From assembly GCA_003663585.1 (NCBI GenBank), contig QMTU01000011.1:1-10113 (forward strand): a DNA stretch of 10,113 nt, given 5' to 3'. This document shows, piece after piece, positions 6,384 through 10,113 of this stretch. The translations under genes and the position numbers were made by a program. Position 1 is the first letter of the stretch. Each line of letters opens with the position of its first letter. The DNA is from Thermoplasmata archaeon. Its GTDB lineage: Archaea; Thermoplasmatota; B47-G6. Below the pieces are notes generated by a model. The model was not told where the DNA came from, made no database searches, and saw only the letters and a program-made list of their open reading frames with translations.

Positions 6384-7427
6384 ATGCTTGCTATAGCTTC
6401 TAAGATTATGAGACCTCTAAGAAGAAATCTAAGAAAAGATGAAAGAGGAGTGGCCCTAGTGGTAACAGCTTTTGTCCTAATAGGAATAGTCCTAGCTGCT
6501 CTTGCACTTGCGAGGGTGACGTACATACCTGCAAAGGCCAAGAATCTTGAGGTAGAGCACTACAGAGCAGTGATGAACCAACTAATGGAGGTGAAATCCC
6601 TAATAGATGTTCTTCTATCTTCAAAGGCATCTTCCGTAACGTTTTATTGGCCAATAAAGCTGGGATATGCTCAGAACTTGTTACTTGGCATGGACATTGT
6701 TCAAGCATCGCTTGGATATGATGACAAAGGGCTTACATACGTAATATCCTATGGATACATCATCAACGAGAGTGGAACCTGGATATTTAACAGGGTTTAT
6801 GACTCCCCTAGGATTTCAGGGGGCATCCTGTACAGGGGGCTCTATCAGTATTACGGAACCATAGAGGTGTACTACAGTGGAGGTGTTCTTTATCTAAATC
6901 ACGACAACAGATACTACACAGTGCTGGCCATTCCCATAAGGTTTGACGCCAGCGTTGTCCAGGAAGGCACAAGGGTTATAGGCCTATACGCTCAGATGCC
7001 AATAATCTCTCCAGGATCTGGAATGCACACGTCTGTATCTGGAATGGGCTCTGCCACTCTAAGGATCACATGTAGGGAGGTTCAACCACCGTACTCTCCA
7101 CCAAAGGTTGGGGAGCCCTCTGTAGTAATAATTAAAATTGAGGCTAAGGAAAGCAGTTACCTGAAATACGCAAAAGCCCTTATAAGTGAGCTTGAGGACA
7201 TACTTCTTCAGATGAACTATACAAAAGTTAGCGTTAATACCAGTAACCTTGACGCAGCGATAAACACCTTTGGCTACAGCATTGGTGCAGGGGACTTTGA
7301 GAAGTACACAGTTGTATACAATGAGACTTCTCAGGAGTATTATATTATAATCGGGGGAATAGATTATCTGAGGTTCCAATATGGAGACTTCTCAGTAAAT
7401 GTCCAAATAGCACCTTCAACAACATGA
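6384..7427 (+). CDS. Pilin-like surface protein with archaeal prepilin signal
   Basis: A 347-residue protein with a class III (type IV prepilin) signal: a strongly basic start (RPLRRNLRKDERG, 10-22), a likely cut by the archaeal prepilin peptidase after G22, then a hydrophobic helix (23-44) and an amphipathic continuation (YIPAKAKNLEVEHYRAVMNQ). That helix pattern, with charged residues right after the membrane segment, resembles archaeal pilins and pseudopilins. The rest is beta-rich, with many Tyr, Ser and Gly residues and four N-glycosylation sequons (NES, NYT, NTS, NET), fitting an extracellular position. It is longer than typical pilins, so it may be a minor or adhesin-type subunit. No pilus ATPase or prepilin peptidase gene is in the window. 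ATG 6384 has AGGTG (6373-6377) before it; ATG 6408 is favoured by a TATA-like box. Both keep the signal intact. The signal is well supported; the function is inferred. Confidence 0.75.
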   Translation: MLAIASKIMRPLRRNLRKDERGVALVVTAFVLIGIVLAALALARVTYIPAKAKNLEVEHYRAVMNQLMEVKSLIDVLLSSKASSVTFYWPIKLGYAQNLLLGMDIVQASLGYDDKGLTYVISYGYIINESGTWIFNRVYDSPRISGGILYRGLYQYYGTIEVYYSGGVLYLNHDNRYYTVLAIPIRFDASVVQEGTRVIGLYAQMPIISPGSGMHTSVSGMGSATLRITCREVQPPYSPPKVGEPSVVIIKIEAKESSYLKYAKALISELEDILLQMNYTKVSVNTSNLDAAINTFGYSIGAGDFEKYTVVYNETSQEYYIIIGGIDYLRFQYGDFSVNVQIAPSTT

Positions 7428-7462
7428 TGCGCTACAGGAATCATTATAAACTCTAGGATAAG

Positions 7463-7468
7463 TTTAAG
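7463..7468 (+). promoter_or_regulatory. TATA-like box for the RNase H-fold gene
   Basis: AAGTTTAAGAG, with its TTTAAG core here, lies in the 85-base gap after the pilin-like gene. It predicts transcription from about 7491, leaving a leader of about 22 bases before GTG 7513. The same TTTAAG core occurs before the pilin-like gene at 6369. An alternative box, ATTATAAA, lies at 7443-7450. Confidence 0.42.
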
Positions 7469-7512
7469 AGAACGTTAGTAGGACATATACAAACCTTAAG
7501 GTATTAAAAGAG

Positions 7513-8355
7513 GTGTTGCATGTCCTGAGGAGATCACAGAGAAGAAGGAAAAGAGCACCATATGGAAGGAGGCTGGGCATCATAACTGCAGACTTTAGTT
7601 TATATTACAAGGCACACAGGCTTCTATCTGAAAGGGGGGTTTTAGTATACCATGGGCTCCCCCAGGACCCCATTCCTCCAGACGTCTGCGTTGTTATAAC
7701 TACTGAAAGAGAGGCAAATGAAGTGGATCATCCCGTGAAAGTAGTTGTAAGAGATGACGCACCACTAGAGAAGTATATAGAGATGGCAATAGCGCTCCTT
7801 GATTCTGGAGGAAATCCTGAGCACATAGTAATAGGGATTGATCCTGGAGAGTATCCTGGCTTTGTAGTTCTAAGTAATGGAAGGATCCTTAATGCGAAAA
7901 ATCTAAAAAGGCCTGAGGATGTAGGCTCTGAGGTAAGGTTCTTCCTAAAGAAGTACTCTCCAAAGACATGTGTGATAAAAATAGGGAATCTTGGGGGCAT
8001 ATACCTCTATAGGATCCTCAGAAGTCTTTTGGGGATAGACGTTAAGGTTGAAATCGTTAATGAGTACTCAACGAGCTTTAAGCTAAGAAAGACATCTGAT
8101 ATCCTAGCGGCCATTAGGATTGCCATGAGACAGGGTAGAGAGATAAGCATAGATGAAGAGCTTAATAAAATGAAAATACCTGAAGGGGTTCTTAGAGATA
8201 TTCAGAGAAAGAGCAGACTGAGATCTAACGGTCGGGTAACGATCTCTAAAGAGCTCGCGTTGAGGGTAGCCTTAGGGGAGATGAGCATAGAGGATGCCAT
8301 AGAGATAACACTGAAGAAGACCTTGAGAAATAGCTCCTGTATGAAGACGCACTAG
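7513..8355 (+). CDS. RNase H-fold (YqgF/RuvC-like) protein with extra N-terminal domain
   Basis: A 280-residue protein I cannot assign to a named gene. Residues 20-82 form a small alpha/beta domain with receiver-like alternation (LGIITADFSLYYKAHRLL, then CVVITTERE). Residues 105-208 carry RNase H-fold landmarks: IGIDPG (107-112, D110) followed by strands GFVVLSNGRI, then VIKIG (154-158), IVNEYSTS (181-188, E184), and SDILAAIRIAMRQG (195-208, D196). The acidic order D...E...D, with the last D in a D-x-x-AA helix, is the arrangement in YqgF/RuvX and RuvC-like nucleases. A basic helical tail (209-280) could bind nucleic acid. The start is GTG 7513, the only standard start upstream of the conserved part; AAGGT (7498-7502) lies ten bases before it. 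Possible roles are pre-rRNA processing or junction cleavage; catalysis is inferred from the motif spacing. Confidence 0.75.
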   Translation: MLHVLRRSQRRRKRAPYGRRLGIITADFSLYYKAHRLLSERGVLVYHGLPQDPIPPDVCVVITTEREANEVDHPVKVVVRDDAPLEKYIEMAIALLDSGGNPEHIVIGIDPGEYPGFVVLSNGRILNAKNLKRPEDVGSEVRFFLKKYSPKTCVIKIGNLGGIYLYRILRSLLGIDVKVEIVNEYSTSFKLRKTSDILAAIRIAMRQGREISIDEELNKMKIPEGVLRDIQRKSRLRSNGRVTISKELALRVALGEMSIEDAIEITLKKTLRNSSCMKTH

Positions 8356-8388
8356 CCTATATTAAGAGACATAGGGAGAAATATTTTT
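8356..8388 (+). terminator. Possible terminator after the RNase H-fold gene
   Basis: Directly after the stop codon, CCTAT (8356-8360) and ATAGG (8371-8375) can pair around a ten-base loop, and a T-tract (TTTTT, 8384-8388) follows nine bases later. Archaeal RNA polymerase terminates mainly on T-rich runs, so the T-tract carries most of the weight. The stem is short. Confidence 0.35.
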
Positions 8389-8400
8389 GTGAGATAATCA

Positions 8401-8408
8401 TTATAAAA
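8401..8408 (+). promoter_or_regulatory. TATA-like box for cdc48
   Basis: TTATAAAA in the spacer before cdc48 predicts transcription from about 8430. This would start within the hairpin of the tnpB-like relic and leave a leader of about 120 bases before ATG 8554. Leaders of that length are uncommon for archaeal housekeeping genes, so another promoter nearer the gene is possible. Confidence 0.4.
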
Positions 8409-8416
8409 TCGTTGTT

Positions 8417-8458
8417 TGCAAAGCCTCGCCTTTCAGGGCGGGGATACGTGACAGGTAA
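8417..8458 (+). mobile_element. Relic resembling the 3' end of an IS200/IS605-type tnpB
   Basis: A hairpin with stem CCTCGCC (8424-8430) and GGCGGGG (8437-8443) and loop TTTCAG is followed by ATACGTGAC. Many archaeal and bacterial IS200/IS605 elements end in a very similar hairpin with a GGGCGGGG arm, which also forms the 3' end of the guide (omega) RNA scaffold. One frame through it reads CKASPFRAGIRDR then TAA, like the E-A-S-x-F-R-A-G ends of archaeal TnpB proteins. Nothing else of a transposase remains. This G+C-rich patch stands out from its A+T-rich surroundings. It may be a decayed element or a reused leader hairpin; the call rests on remembered pattern similarity. Confidence 0.5.
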
Positions 8459-8543
8459 CTCACTTGAGCGAAAAAGGTAATAATATCCTCATGACTGAGT
8501 CATTAGGTGATCAAGATAACAACTCATGGTTAACATTAAAAAG

Positions 8544-8549
8544 GGTGAT
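8544..8549 (+). promoter_or_regulatory. Ribosome binding site selecting ATG 8554 for cdc48
   Basis: GGTGAT, an exact match to the 3' half of the archaeal consensus GGAGGTGAT, lies four bases before ATG 8554. The upstream in-frame candidates are weaker: ATG 8491 has only AAGGT twelve bases away, and TTG 8464 has AGGTAA five bases away. Confidence 0.6.
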
Positions 8550-8553
8550 AGCA

Positions 8554-10113
8554 ATGGCGGTGGACTCAAACACTTTTGTCTACCTTAGAGTAGCAGATCC
8601 ATATAGGGAAGATGCTTACAGGCTTGTCGTGAGAGTAAGTCAATCAACGCTGGAAAAGCTTAATGCATCTGTCGGAGATATCCTTCTCATCCAAAACCCA
8701 ACAAATAACGTTAAAAGAGCTGTGGTACAGGCTCTCAGACTAAGGCCTCAGGAGGAAGGGGAAGAGATCATAAGGATGAACTCGATGATACGCAGATCAG
8801 TGGGGGTTGGGATTAACGATAGGGTTATCGTGAGAAAGGCGGAGGTAAAGCCTGCCCAAGAAGTAGTTTTGGCACCTGCTATAGGAGAGCCTTACGGAAG
8901 GATCTCAGTTGATCCGGACTTTAGGGATCAGATACACAGATACCTTATAAACAAGCCCTTGATATCTGGAATGCTTATCCAGATACAGCACGCTTGGATG
9001 TCAATTCCATTTGGCGTGGTTAAGACAAAGCCCGTAGGTCCTGTAATAGTGACTCCGAGGACGCAGCTTATAATACTGGAGAGGCCGTTCTCAGAGACTA
9101 GGCCATCAACTGGAGTGACATACGACGACATCGGTGGAATGAAGGACGTAATAGAGAAAGTTAGGGAGATGATAGAGCTTCCATTAAAGTATCCAGAGCT
9201 ATTCGAGAGGCTTGGAATAGAGCCCCCTAAGGGTGTTCTTCTGTATGGTCCTCCTGGTACTGGTAAGACTCTCCTTGCGAAGGCCGTAGCAAACGAAGCA
9301 GATGCGAACTTCTTCAGCATAAATGGGCCAGAGATCATGTCCAAGTACTACGGAGAGTCAGAGGAGAACCTTAGAAGGATATTTGAGCAGGCAAAGGAAA
9401 ATGCTCCTTCAATAATATTCATCGACGAGATAGATGCCATAGCACCTAAGAGGGACGAGGTTACTGGGGAAACAGAGCGCAGGGTAGTGGCTCAGCTACT
9501 GACCCTCATGGATGGCCTTGAGGAAAGAGGGCGTGTGATTGTTATAGGAGCTACAAACAGGCCAGATGCACTAGATCCAGCCCTTCGTAGGCCAGGGAGA
9601 TTCGACAGGGAAATAGAGGTAAGAGTTCCTGATAAGGAGGGAAGAAAGGAGATACTTCAGATTCACACTAGGAATATGCCTCTTGCTGAGGATGTTGATC
9701 TTGACAAGCTAGCAGAGATGACCCACGGGTTCGTAGGAGCAGATCTTGCAGCGCTTTGTCGTGAAGCCGCTATGAACGCACTTCGCAGATATCTTCCAAA
9801 GATAGATCTAGAAAAAGGACCAGATCCAAAGCTTCTCGAGGAGATGAAGGTCACAATGAAGGACTTCCTAGAGGCCCTGAAGTACGTCCAGCCTAGTGCC
9901 TTAAGAGAGGTTCTCATAAGGATTCCAGAGGTAAAGTGGGAGGACATTGGCGGATTAGAGGACGTAAAGAGAGAGCTCAGAGAAGCTGTAGAGCTCCCGC
10001 TGAGATATCCAGAAGCTTATACAAGGCTTGGAATGAGGCCTCCCAAAGGGGTTCTTCTGTATGGTCCTCCTGGTACTGGTAAGACTCTCCTTGCGAAGGC
10101 CGTAGCAAACGAA
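8554..10113 (+). CDS. cdc48: Cdc48/VAT-type AAA ATPase (3' part missing)
   Basis: This is the archaeal p97/VCP homologue: a hexameric double-ring AAA+ unfoldase that feeds proteins to the proteasome. Residues 1-189 are the N domain (LRVAD, VGDILLI). D1 begins at YDDIGG (190), with Walker A GPPGTGKT (232-239), Walker B FIDEID (291-292 are the catalytic DE), the sensor GATNRPD (332-338) and arginine fingers in LRRPGRFDR. D2 begins at WEDIGG, and its Walker A (504-511) lies at the window edge; the rest is outside. ATG 8554 is chosen because of GGTGAT before it and because it gives the usual N-domain length. ATG 8491 or TTG 8464 would add 21 or 30 residues. The D1 and D2 Walker A regions share 63 identical bases. 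Archaeal p97 substrates and adaptors are not visible here. Confidence 0.95.
   Translation, partial: MAVDSNTFVYLRVADPYREDAYRLVVRVSQSTLEKLNASVGDILLIQNPTNNVKRAVVQALRLRPQEEGEEIIRMNSMIRRSVGVGINDRVIVRKAEVKPAQEVVLAPAIGEPYGRISVDPDFRDQIHRYLINKPLISGMLIQIQHAWMSIPFGVVKTKPVGPVIVTPRTQLIILERPFSETRPSTGVTYDDIGGMKDVIEKVREMIELPLKYPELFERLGIEPPKGVLLYGPPGTGKTLLAKAVANEADANFFSINGPEIMSKYYGESEENLRRIFEQAKENAPSIIFIDEIDAIAPKRDEVTGETERRVVAQLLTLMDGLEERGRVIVIGATNRPDALDPALRRPGRFDREIEVRVPDKEGRKEILQIHTRNMPLAEDVDLDKLAEMTHGFVGADLAALCREAAMNALRRYLPKIDLEKGPDPKLLEEMKVTMKDFLEALKYVQPSALREVLIRIPEVKWEDIGGLEDVKRELREAVELPLRYPEAYTRLGMRPPKGVLLYGPPGTGKTLLAKAVANE
9235..9297 (+). repeat. Direct repeat copy 1 (D1 Walker A of cdc48)
   Basis: These 63 bases are identical to 10051-10113. 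They encode the D1 Walker A region from VLLYGPPGTGKT onwards. Identity covers every third codon position, although the flanking D1 and D2 sequences differ at many synonymous sites. That suggests gene conversion between the two halves of the gene, or an assembly effect. Confidence 0.9.
10051..10113 (+). repeat. Direct repeat copy 2 (D2 Walker A of cdc48)
   Basis: This is the second copy of the 63-base repeat, in the D2 Walker A region. It ends exactly at the window edge, so its full length is unknown. On the left, identity stops at the codon boundary region between AAAGGG (10046-10050 and the base before) and AAGGGT in copy 1. Confidence 0.9.

Noticed and set aside
8491..8553. ATG 8491 (or TTG 8464) as the cdc48 start
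   Set aside because: Neither has a well-spaced strong ribosome binding site, and either gives an N-terminal extension beyond the usual N-domain length. Kept as an alternative, not as the call.
8928..9344. A 138-codon open frame on the minus strand opposite cdc48
   Set aside because: It is antisense to the highly conserved N and D1 domains of cdc48 and shows no independent motif.

Overview
The window looks like a chromosomal segment of a thermophilic archaeon, most likely from the TACK/Thermoproteota side. The reasons are an archaeal-type Cdc48/VAT AAA ATPase, an archaeal flavoprotein fused to a DUF447 domain, a class III (archaeal prepilin) signal sequence, TTTAAG/TTATAAA-type promoter boxes, GGAGG/GGTGAT ribosome binding sites, and heavy use of AGA/AGG and ATA codons. 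The lineage cannot be fixed further from the sequence alone.

Bases 1-4467 form one tightly packed plus-strand gene string: the 3' part of hflX (ribosome-associated GTPase), an archaeal phosphoglycolate phosphatase-type HAD enzyme, a small possibly SecB-like protein, a CitG-like protein, a DUF447-flavoprotein fusion, and a small winged-helix-like protein. Gaps run from a 4-base overlap to 50 bases, so co-transcription is likely. The CitG-like gene and the two-domain flavoprotein are the most suggestive pair for an uncharacterised cofactor function. Conserved CitG sequence begins upstream of its first ATG, which points to an AUA start overlapping the previous stop codon.

After a 200-base gene-free leader containing a perfect palindrome comes a two-repeat MgtE/SLC41-type divalent cation transporter (4671-5903). 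It converges on a minus-strand PRC-barrel protein (5900-6208), and their stop codons share the palindrome TTAA. A divergent promoter region follows, then a secreted or surface pilin-like protein (6384-7427) with an archaeal prepilin signal.

The next gene (7513-8355) encodes an RNase H-fold protein with YqgF/RuvC-like acidic motifs and an extra N-terminal domain; this is the best candidate here for an undescribed nuclease. Between it and the final gene lies a 198-base spacer. It holds a possible terminator, a TATA box, and a short relic that looks like the 3' end of an IS200/IS605-type tnpB (hairpin plus the last codons).

The last gene is cdc48 (from about 8554), cut by the window edge inside its second ATPase domain. 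Its D1 and D2 Walker A regions share an exact 63-base direct repeat, and the window stops exactly at the end of the second copy. No rRNA, tRNA or CRISPR array was seen.
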